NCBI GenBank assembly: GCA_964557295.1
Contig: CAZKZP010000001.1
Span: forward strand, 1 to 64,000
Direction of reading: 5' to 3'
From: JBFMHP01 sp964557295
Lineage (GTDB): Bacteria; Pseudomonadota; Gammaproteobacteria; RBG-16-57-12
Length of the DNA: 64,000 bases
A program made the position numbers and the translations under genes. Shown here one piece after another: positions 8,359 to 15,258 of this stretch. Each line of letters begins with the position of its first letter. Position 1 is the stretch's first letter. The notes below the pieces were generated by a model. That model made no database searches and was not told the DNA's origin. It saw nothing but the letters and a program-made list of their open reading frames with translations.

Positions 8359-9726
8359 ATGAATGAAGAGCTGATACCCGAGATCCCGGAGGAAACCGTC
8401 CAGCTGGTCAAGCTCGTCGTTCAGCATCTGCAAGAAGACCGCGATGAAGAACTCAGCCTCCTGCTGGGCCAGGTGCATGAGGCGGAGATCGCGACCCTGC
8501 TGGAGTCCCTGCGCCTCGAATACCGCCGCCGCCTCTGGTCCTTGATCCCCGCCGCCCGCCAGGGCGAGATCCTCCCGCATCTGCGCGAAGACGCGCGCAT
8601 CAGCATCCTCGACCGCATGGATCAGAAAGAAGTGCTGGCGGTCACCGAGGAGATGGAGGCCGAGGATCTGGCCGACATCATGGAGGATCTGCCGGAGGAC
8701 GTCGGCGAGGCGGTGCTGGAATCGCTCGATGAGGACCGGCGCCGGCGCCTGGAAACCACCCTGAGTTTCGCCGAGGATGCCGCCGGGCGCTGGATGAGTC
8801 CCGATGTGATCAGTGTCCGCAAGGATGTCTCGCTCGGCGTGGTGCTGCGTTACCTGCGCCGTCTGAAGGCTCTGCCGGCGCACACCGATGCCTTGATGGT
8901 GACCGACGACACGGGCCGCTATCTCGGCAAGCTTGCGCTGGCCGATGTCCTCACTTGGTCGCCCGAGACCCTGGTGGCCGAGGTGATGAACAGCGAGGCC
9001 GAGCGGGCGCATGTCAATGATAACGAGCGCGAGATCGCCGCCTCGTTCGAAAAGCGTAGATTTGCCTCGATCGCCGTGGTCGACGATGACGGCAAGTTGT
9101 TGGGCCGCATCACCGTCGATGACGCCCTGGAGATCGTGCGCGACGAGGCCGATCGCGCCATGCTCGCGCGCGGCGGTTTGAAGGAAGAGGAAGACCTGTT
9201 CGCCCCCGTGCTGTTCAGCGCCAAGAGCCGCGCGATCTGGCTGGGCATCAATCTGGCGACGGTGTTTCTCGCCGCCTGGGTCATCGGCCGCTTCGAGGAA
9301 GTGCTGGATAAGATCGTCGCGCTGGCGATCCTGATGCCGGTGGTCGCGAGCATGGGCGGTATCGCCGGCAGTCAGACGCTGGCCTTGACCATGCGCGGAC
9401 TCACCCTGGGACAGGTCGGAAGCTCGAATCTCAGCTGGCTGGTCAACAAGGAACTGGCGATCGGGGTGATCAATGGACTGATCTGGTCATTGGTGATCGC
9501 CGCGGTGACCTTGCTCTGGTTCCAGGACATCGAGATCTCCATGGTCATCGCCGCGGCCATCGTGGTCAACCTGATCGCGGCCGCCGCCTCGGGTGTCTTC
9601 ATCCCCGTCATCCTGCATCGCATGGGCATCGACCCGGCGATCTCCGGCGCGGTCATTCTGACCACCGTCACCGATGTGGTCGGATTCCTGAGTTTCCTCG
9701 GTCTCGCGACAATGTTTTTGCTTTGA
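8359..9726 (+). CDS. mgtE: magnesium transporter MgtE
   Basis: A 455-residue MgtE-family Mg2+ channel/transporter. The acidic N-terminal MgtE_N superhelical domain (about 1-130) is followed by a CBS-domain pair (about 130-255) that senses Mg2+ and then five membrane helices (about 285-455), with the pore-region sequence VVASMGGIAGSQT. GTG 8356 and ATG 8359 are adjacent possible starts; the ATG is preferred. The gene stands alone between oppositely transcribed genes and ends at a strong terminator. The 281-bp region before it shows no clear riboswitch. Confidence 0.93.
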   Translation: MNEELIPEIPEETVQLVKLVVQHLQEDRDEELSLLLGQVHEAEIATLLESLRLEYRRRLWSLIPAARQGEILPHLREDARISILDRMDQKEVLAVTEEMEAEDLADIMEDLPEDVGEAVLESLDEDRRRRLETTLSFAEDAAGRWMSPDVISVRKDVSLGVVLRYLRRLKALPAHTDALMVTDDTGRYLGKLALADVLTWSPETLVAEVMNSEAERAHVNDNEREIAASFEKRRFASIAVVDDDGKLLGRITVDDALEIVRDEADRAMLARGGLKEEEDLFAPVLFSAKSRAIWLGINLATVFLAAWVIGRFEEVLDKIVALAILMPVVASMGGIAGSQTLALTMRGLTLGQVGSSNLSWLVNKELAIGVINGLIWSLVIAAVTLLWFQDIEISMVIAAAIVVNLIAAAASGVFIPVILHRMGIDPAISGAVILTTVTDVVGFLSFLGLATMFLL

Positions 9727-9731
9727 TAAAA

Positions 9732-9760
9732 AATAAGCCCCGCATTGCGCGGGGCTTATT
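9732..9760. terminator. bidirectional intrinsic terminator
   Basis: A perfect 12-bp stem AATAAGCCCCGC (9732-9743) / GCGGGGCTTATT (9749-9760) with a 5-nt loop, flanked by A-rich and T-rich arms. It sits between the convergent mgtE and PEP-CTERM genes and can serve both strands. Confidence 0.85.
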
Positions 9761-9779
9761 GTTACCGGCAGGGAAGCGA

Positions 9780-10389
9780 TTACTTTTTGCGACGAGCGGC
9801 ACTGAATCCCAGCAGACCCAGACCCAGCAATGCCAATGAGGCAGGTGCCGGAACNNNNNNNNNNCAGTCTTACGTCATCGATGTAGCCACCCAGTGAATC
9901 GCTGGCGCCGGCGGCGCTGAATTCCAATACGGAGGCCGCGCCAGCGGCGGTGACCAGATAGTTGTAGACGGTCCAGGAGGTGTCACCCGAGGTGGTCCCG
10001 GTGGGCGAGGCCAACAAGGTGCCATTCCAGAACACATTGATGTAGTTGCTGCTCGCGTCCACGCTGGGGCGGGGAGAATACGCAAAACTCAGGTTGTAGT
10101 TCTGACCCGCGACGGTGGTGATGGTTTGCGCCATGGCGCTGTTGGAATAAGAGTCCAGTTCAACGTGCTGGCTGCCTTCAAAAGGTGAGCCCGCCACATT
10201 GTTTTGGATCTCGATGCCTGAACCGGAGACGGTGGTCCAGCCGGTGATAGAGCTGTAAACATTCCAGGTGCCATTGGCCAGTGACGGATCTTCAAAACCA
10301 CCGTTGACGACCAGGTTGGCGTTGGCCGTGCCCGCGGTTGCCCCCATGATGACCAGGCTGGCCAGTAATGCGCGATTTACACTTTTCAC
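9780..10389 (-). CDS. secreted PEP-CTERM (VPAP) sorted protein with jelly-roll-type domain
   Basis: The protein begins with a signal peptide (about residues 1-24, cleaved near ANA), continues with a beta-rich domain resembling DUF642/galactose-binding modules (NLVVNGGFEDP, GSQHVELDS, GGYIDDVRL), and ends with VPAPASLALLGLGLLGF and SAARRKK. That tail is the VPAP/PEP-CTERM signal, membrane segment and basic end recognised by exosortase. The ten-N gap at 9855-9864 puts the tail in a different apparent frame, so I read the gene through the gap to the TAA at 9780-9782. The start is a GTG preceded by GGAGAG. No exosortase gene is in the window. Such proteins go to the surface or the exopolysaccharide matrix. 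Confidence 0.8.
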
Positions 10390-10584
10390 GATGTTTCTCT
10401 CCTAGATTATTATTGAGTTTTTGTTGCGAATTGAATGGCATACAAGAATTGTGCCAAAAATTAAATAATTATTAAGACCATAAGGTTGGGCGTGCACCAC
10501 GACCGTTGCAGTGTGCGACTGTAAAGTTAATCGACGGTCATGCTGAAGCAGAGGGAGCCAAGACGAGCTATGACAATGGCTTCG

Positions 10585-10938
10585 TTAGATGCTTGCAAGC
10601 AATCGGCAGGTATGGCCAGCCTCGCTGAATCCGATCAGCAGGGTTCTACCGGCGTCGATGACAGGGCGTTTGATGAGGGTGGGATGGGCGAGGAGTATGT
10701 CCGCCGCGGTTGACTCAGACAAACGCGATTTTGTTTCCTCGGGCAGGCCGCGCCAAGTGGTGCTGCGTTTATTCACCAGGGTTTCCCAGCCAAGCACATC
10801 GATCCAGCGTTGCAACAGGGCCTGGTCCAGGCCATCGCGGCGCAGGTCGTGAAAGTGATAAGGGAGCTGTTGCGCGCCCAGCCACTTCAGGCATTTCTTG
10901 ACGGTGTCGCATTCCTTGATGCCGTAGACGGTGATCAT
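10585..10938 (-). CDS. ArsC/Spx-family reductase-like protein (YffB-like)
   Basis: A 117-residue thioredoxin-fold protein of the ArsC/Spx/MgsR family with the N-terminal cysteine in YGIKEC (C10) and a second cysteine at C16 (CDTVKKC). True arsenate reductases have extra arginine motifs; the IKRPVI segment is shared across the family. In Enterobacteria the homologue YffB is encoded next to dapE. Here the gene lies downstream of dapD on the same strand, so the association with diaminopimelate genes is kept. The physiological substrate is unknown; a glutathione-dependent thiol reductase role is the usual suggestion. Confidence 0.83.
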   Translation of the reverse strand: MITVYGIKECDTVKKCLKWLGAQQLPYHFHDLRRDGLDQALLQRWIDVLGWETLVNKRSTTWRGLPEETKSRLSESTAADILLAHPTLIKRPVIDAGRTLLIGFSEAGHTCRLLASI

Positions 10939-10998
10939 GGTGTGTTGGCGTGTCCGGTGCAGAGGGTGGGGGCGCAGTGCGCCCCCGAATGGGATGCA

Positions 10999-11765
10999 TT
11001 AAATGCCGCGCAGCAGTTCGTTGATGCCGACCTTGCCGCGGGTCTTTTCGTCGACCTGTTTGACGATGACCGCGCAGTAGAGGCTGTATTTGCCATCCTT
11101 GGAGGGCAGGTTGCCGGAGACGACCACCGAGCCAGCCGGGATGCGGCCGTAGGTGATCTCGCCGGTCTCGCGGTGGTAGATCTTGGTGCTCTGGCCGATG
11201 TACACGCCCATGGAGATGACCGAGCCTTCCTCGACGATCACGCCCTCGACGACCTCGGAGCGCGCGCCGATGAAGCAGTTGTCTTCGATGATGGTGGNNN
11301 NNNNNNNTGGGCGCAGGAGCCGACGGTGGCCCAGGTGTCGACCATGGTGCCGCTGTCGACGTAGGCGCCGATATTGACATAAGAGGGCATCAACACCACG
11401 CCGGAGGCGATGTAGGAGCCGCGCCGGGCCGTGGCCGGGGGCACGACGCGCACGCCGCCTTCGCGGAAGTCGCGCGTGCTGCAATCGGCATATTTCGACG
11501 GGACCTTGTCGTAATAATTGGTGAAGCCGCCTTTCATGAATTGATTGTCCTCGATGCGGAAGGACAGCAGCACGGCTTTCTTCAGCCATTCATTGACGAC
11601 CCAGTCGCCCACGCCGCGGCGTTCGGCCACGCGCATCTTGCCGCTGTCCAGCAAGGTCATCGCCTCATACACGGCTTCCTTGACATGGGTGTCGACATTG
11701 CGCGGGGTGATCTCGGCGCGGCGTTCGAAGGCCGCTTCAATGATACTTTTCAAATCGCTCATCAT
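10999..11765 (-). CDS. dapD: tetrahydrodipicolinate N-succinyltransferase (interrupted by assembly gap)
   Basis: DapD transfers succinate from succinyl-CoA to tetrahydrodipicolinate in lysine/diaminopimelate synthesis and is a left-handed beta-helix trimer. The N-terminal part (from ATG 11762 or 11765, MSDLKSIIEAAFERR) runs to DTWATVGSCA; after the ten-N gap at 11298-11307 the C-terminal part resumes with TIIEDNCFIGARSEVVEGV to the TAA at 10999. Family members have about 25 residues between those motifs, so the true gap is probably near 75 bp, not 10. The two sides lie in different frames only because of the arbitrary N count. It lies about 30 bp after dapC, suggesting co-transcription. Confidence 0.92.
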
Positions 11766-11796
11766 TAGCTCCACTGCTGATACAAGATAGAAAGGT

Positions 11797-12990
11797 TTAT
11801 AAACGGGTAACGAAGTCGCGGATGCGCCCGGCGGCCTCGATGCACTCATCGAGCGGTGCGACCAGGGCGATGCGCACGCGATCGGCGCCGGGCACGATAC
11901 CATCTGCCAAGCGCGACAGATACACTCCCGGCAGCACGGTCACATTCTGCTGCGCGAACAGCCCTTGCGCGAATGACTCGCCGTCGAGCGGCGTGCGCGC
12001 CCAAAGATAAAACGCGGCCTCCGGGCGCTGCACATCCAGCACCGGCTGGAGGATGTTCAATACCGCGTCGAACTTCTCGCGGTACAGCCGGCGGTTTTCG
12101 ATGACGTGCGCCTCATCCGCCCACGCGGCGCTGCTGGCCGCCTGCACGGTGGTGGACATGGCGCAGCCGTGATAGGTGCGATACTTGAGGAATTGCTCCA
12201 GCACCTGGGCATCGCCGGCGACAAAGCCGGAGCGCAGCCCCGGCGCGTTGGAGCGTTTGGAAAGGCTGTGAAAGACCACGCAGCGTTTGAAGTCGGCGCG
12301 CCCCATCAGTGCGGCGGCCTGCAACAGACCGGGCGGGGGGGGATTCTGCTCGTCGGGATAGATCTCCGAATAGCATTCATCGCCCGCGACGATGAAGTCA
12401 TATTCATCCGCCAGCCGGATCAGGCGCTGCAATTGTTCGAGCCCGATGACCGCGCCGCTCGGATTGCCGGGCGAGCAGATGTACAGCAACTGGCACTGTT
12501 GCCACACCTCGTCCGGCACGGTGTCGAAGTCGGCCAGCCCCCCGGCGTTGATGTTCACGAAATACGGATCGGCACCGGCCAGCAGGGCCGCGCCTTCGTA
12601 GATCTGATAAAACGGATTCGGCATGACCACCGTGGCCGGCCGGCGCCGATCGATCACCGCCTGGGCGAAGGCGAACAGCGCCTCGCGGGTGCCGTTGACC
12701 GGGATGACCTGGGTCTCGGGGTCGACGCTGTTTTGTGGGAGTTCGAAGCGCCGCATGAGCCACCGGGCGATGGTCTGACGCAAGGCGGGCAGGCCCTTGG
12801 TGGTGGGGTAGCTGGACAGGCCGTGGGTATGCCCGATCAAGGCCTCGGTGATCACCCCCGGCGTGGGATGCTGCGGTTCGCCGATCGACAGGGTGATATG
12901 CGGCACGTCGCGCGGAGCGGTGACGGCCGCCTTGAGCTTGGCCAGACGCTCGAAGGGGTAGGGCTGTAATTTGTCTAGATCTGGATTCAT
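11797..12990 (-). CDS. dapC: succinyldiaminopimelate transaminase
   Basis: A fold-type I PLP aminotransferase of 397 residues of the DapC class. The PLP lysine is K245 in HSLSKRSNAPG, with N176 in SPGNPSG and D204 in AGDECYSE contacting the cofactor. It makes N-succinyl-LL-2,6-diaminopimelate from the keto precursor using glutamate. The assignment rests on the family-like N-terminus (LQPYPFERL) and on its place directly upstream of dapD. The three-gene run dapC-dapD-arsC-like is probably one transcription unit, started in the region shared with the divergent DMT gene. Confidence 0.9.
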   Translation of the reverse strand: MNPDLDKLQPYPFERLAKLKAAVTAPRDVPHITLSIGEPQHPTPGVITEALIGHTHGLSSYPTTKGLPALRQTIARWLMRRFELPQNSVDPETQVIPVNGTREALFAFAQAVIDRRRPATVVMPNPFYQIYEGAALLAGADPYFVNINAGGLADFDTVPDEVWQQCQLLYICSPGNPSGAVIGLEQLQRLIRLADEYDFIVAGDECYSEIYPDEQNPPPPGLLQAAALMGRADFKRCVVFHSLSKRSNAPGLRSGFVAGDAQVLEQFLKYRTYHGCAMSTTVQAASSAAWADEAHVIENRRLYREKFDAVLNILQPVLDVQRPEAAFYLWARTPLDGESFAQGLFAQQNVTVLPGVYLSRLADGIVPGADRVRIALVAPLDECIEAAGRIRDFVTRL

Positions 12991-13096
12991 CGGGCGTCTG
13001 TCTGAAAAATATCGAATATGTTAAGTTTTATTTCTGCTTTGGCGATAAGCTGAAGTAAGGACAAAACACGAAGGGCCTATTATAGTGCATCACCCA

Positions 13097-13984
13097 ATGC
13101 TGGCGAAGTCCGATTTGTTGCCAGTGTTCTTGCTGCTGTTCAGTGCCAGCATGTGGGGACTGATCTGGTATCCGCTGCGCGTCCTGGAACATCACGGCCT
13201 CTCCGGTCTCTGGGCGACGCTCATCATGTATGGCGCGGCGCTGCTGCCGGCGCTGTTTCTGCTCTCCGGGCGCTGTCGCGAATTCGCGCAACACCCGGGG
13301 TTGCTGCTGCTCATCGCCCTGGGTAACGCCTGGTGCAATGTGGCGTTCATCCTGGCGGTGCTCGATGGCACGGTCGTGCGCGTGCTGCTGTTGTTCTACC
13401 TCTCTCCGGTGTGGGCGACGTTGCTGGGGATGCTGCTGCTCGACGAGCGTCTGAACCGCACTGCCATGCTGACCCTGGTGCTGGCGATGTTCGGCGCCCT
13501 GGTGATGCTCTGGGAGCCGGAGCTCGGCATGCCCTGGCCCAAGGATCGTGCCGATTGGCTGGCGCTGTCGGCGGGTGTCGGCTTTGCCTTCTCCAATGTG
13601 CTGGTGCGCAAGCTCGCGCATGTTTCGATCAGGGTCAAGGCGGCCTCGACCTGGCTCGGGGTCAGCGTTCTGGCCTTGGTCTGGATCATCGTGAGCGACA
13701 CCGCGCTGCCTGCGGTGGAGCCTCCGGTGATCGCCTCGGCGGCCCTGCTCGGGGTGCTGGGGATCGTCAGTATGACCCTGGCGGTGCTCTACGGCGTGAG
13801 CTATATGCCGGTGCACCGCTCGTCGGTGATCCTGCTGTTTGAAATCGTGGTCGGGGCGGTGTCATCCCTGTTGCTGACCAGCGAGGTTGTGTTATGGCGC
13901 GAATGGATCGGCGGGGCACTGATCATGCTGGCGGCGTATCTATCCACACGGGATCATCTCAATGAACAACAAGCCAGTCATTGA
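13097..13984 (+). CDS. DMT superfamily (EamA) transporter
   Basis: A 295-residue inner-membrane protein with ten predicted hydrophobic segments and two EamA repeats (for example FSASMWGLIWYPLRVLE near the start). The family contains exporters of amino acids and metabolites; the substrate is unknown. ATG 13097 is preferred, with GTG 13085 as an alternative adding four residues. Its last 23 bases overlap the next gene, so it is translationally linked to the VOC protein. It is not a close copy of the DMT gene at 1599. Confidence 0.84.
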   Translation: MLAKSDLLPVFLLLFSASMWGLIWYPLRVLEHHGLSGLWATLIMYGAALLPALFLLSGRCREFAQHPGLLLLIALGNAWCNVAFILAVLDGTVVRVLLLFYLSPVWATLLGMLLLDERLNRTAMLTLVLAMFGALVMLWEPELGMPWPKDRADWLALSAGVGFAFSNVLVRKLAHVSIRVKAASTWLGVSVLALVWIIVSDTALPAVEPPVIASAALLGVLGIVSMTLAVLYGVSYMPVHRSSVILLFEIVVGAVSSLLLTSEVVLWREWIGGALIMLAAYLSTRDHLNEQQASH

Positions 13985-14345
13985 ACATATCGCGCATATC
14001 GGGGTGCTGGTCAGTGATACCCGGCGCGCCCTGGATTTTTACTGCGGTGTTTTGCAGCTAAGTTTGCTGGAACGGCCCGAGCTGGGATACCCCGGCGCCT
14101 GGCTGGCGGTCGGCGGGCAGCAGATTCACCTCATGGAGCTGCCCAATCCCGATCCGAGCATTGGCCGGCCGGCGCACGGGGGGCGGGATCGTCATATCGC
14201 GCTGACGGTGGCCGATCTTGCCGGACTCGAAGCAGAACTCAAGGCGGCCAGCGTACCGTTCACTCGAAGCATGTCCGGGCGGGCGGCGCTGTTCTGTCGC
14301 GACCCGGACGGCAACGCCCTTGAATTCGTGCAGTGGCCACAGTGA
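13962..14345 (+). CDS. VOC (glyoxalase/dioxygenase superfamily) protein
   Basis: A 127-residue vicinal-oxygen-chelate protein. It shows the two beta-alpha-beta-beta-beta modules of the fold: IEHIAHIGVLVSDTRRALDF with a metal-ligand histidine, IHLMEL in the middle, RHIALTVADL with a second histidine, and a final DPDGNALEFVQ with the usual glutamate. Such proteins isomerise, dioxygenate or bind small molecules, and no specific reaction can be assigned. It overlaps the end of the DMT transporter gene and is followed by the HDOD gene after 17 bp. Confidence 0.83.
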   Translation: MNNKPVIEHIAHIGVLVSDTRRALDFYCGVLQLSLLERPELGYPGAWLAVGGQQIHLMELPNPDPSIGRPAHGGRDRHIALTVADLAGLEAELKAASVPFTRSMSGRAALFCRDPDGNALEFVQWPQ

Positions 14346-14362
14346 TGCTGCGGAGGTAGAGG

Positions 14363-15190
14363 ATGCGTGTCGAGATTCATAAACTGAAACTGCCGAAGAT
14401 CTCGCATATCGGCATCCAGGTGCTGGAGTCGCTCTCCAAGGAGGATTTCAATCTCAACGACGTGGCCGAACTCGTGCTCCAGGATCCGGCGCTGACCGGC
14501 ATCCTGATCAAATACGCCAACTCGCCGCTCTACCGGCGTTATGTCGAGATCACCAACGTGCGCAAGGCGATCAATCTGCTCGGCATGAAGAACGTGAAGC
14601 TCACCGTGACGGTGGCGGCGATGCGCGCCTTCACCATGGTGCCGTGCAAGGCGATCGAAGCGTTTTGGGAGCATAGTTTCAATATCTCTGTCGCCAGCAA
14701 GCTGATCGGGACCAAGGTCAGTCGCGCGCTGGCCGATGATTTCGAATTCACCGGCATCATTCACGATCTCGGCCCCTTGACCATCGCCGCGAATTATCCC
14801 CGGGAGTATGACGCCTTGCTGGCCAAGGCCGAGGCCGAGGCCATGCCCGTCAATGTCATGGAAGAGAAGCTGTTCGAGTTCTCGCGCGCGGAATTCATCG
14901 ACTGGGCCGAGACGAATCTGCATCTGCCGCCGATATCGATGCAGGCACTGAAGCTGTTTCACGGCATCGAGGTGCCTGCGGCCAAGCGCGAGACGAAATT
15001 GCATCACGCGGTCTTGTCGCTGGCGCACATCCTGGACAATGAGCTCAGGGAGGAGGGAGGGCTGCGCCCGTTGCAGATGGTGCGAGAGAAAAAGTCCGCG
15101 CTCGAAGCGCTGGCGGGCCTTGCGGATGATCTGTGGGACGAGATCAAGGCCGAGTATCGCGCGGTGCTCGCCGAGCGCTATCAATTATGA
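14363..15190 (+). CDS. HDOD domain signalling protein
   Basis: A 275-residue protein dominated by an HDOD domain (about residues 10-205), recognisable from LPKISHIGIQVLESL, DVAELVLQDPALTGILIKYANS and IINLLG-like segments such as KAINLLGMKNVK. HDOD domains are HD-related helical modules without a full catalytic set that act in signalling; an H-D pair (FTGIIHDLG) is visible near residue 133. The start follows GGAGGTAGAGG. It probably shares a transcript with the DMT and VOC genes. A second HDOD protein is encoded at 34842, fused there to an EAL domain. Confidence 0.82.
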   Translation: MRVEIHKLKLPKISHIGIQVLESLSKEDFNLNDVAELVLQDPALTGILIKYANSPLYRRYVEITNVRKAINLLGMKNVKLTVTVAAMRAFTMVPCKAIEAFWEHSFNISVASKLIGTKVSRALADDFEFTGIIHDLGPLTIAANYPREYDALLAKAEAEAMPVNVMEEKLFEFSRAEFIDWAETNLHLPPISMQALKLFHGIEVPAAKRETKLHHAVLSLAHILDNELREEGGLRPLQMVREKKSALEALAGLADDLWDEIKAEYRAVLAERYQL

Positions 15191-15194
15191 AAAC

Positions 15195-15251
15195 GTAGCC
15201 TGGGTGGAGTGTCAGCGAAACCCGGGTTCCGCTTCGCTCCACCCAGGCTAC
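15195..15251. terminator. long inverted repeat between convergent genes
   Basis: GTAGCCTGGGTGGAG (15195-15209) is repeated perfectly inverted at 15237-15251 with a 27-nt loop that itself carries partial symmetry. It fills the space between the HDOD gene and glnD, which converge. It is of the GTAGCCTGGGTGGAG-type dispersed intergenic repeat and probably works as a bidirectional terminator. Confidence 0.65.
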
Positions 15252-15258
15252 GGTGTTG

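Noticed and set aside
9487..10389. Long minus-strand frame through the gap past the PEP-CTERM gene into mgtE
   Set aside because: It exists only because the ten-N gap shifts frame; the correct reading ends at the basic tail after the VPAP segment at 9780.
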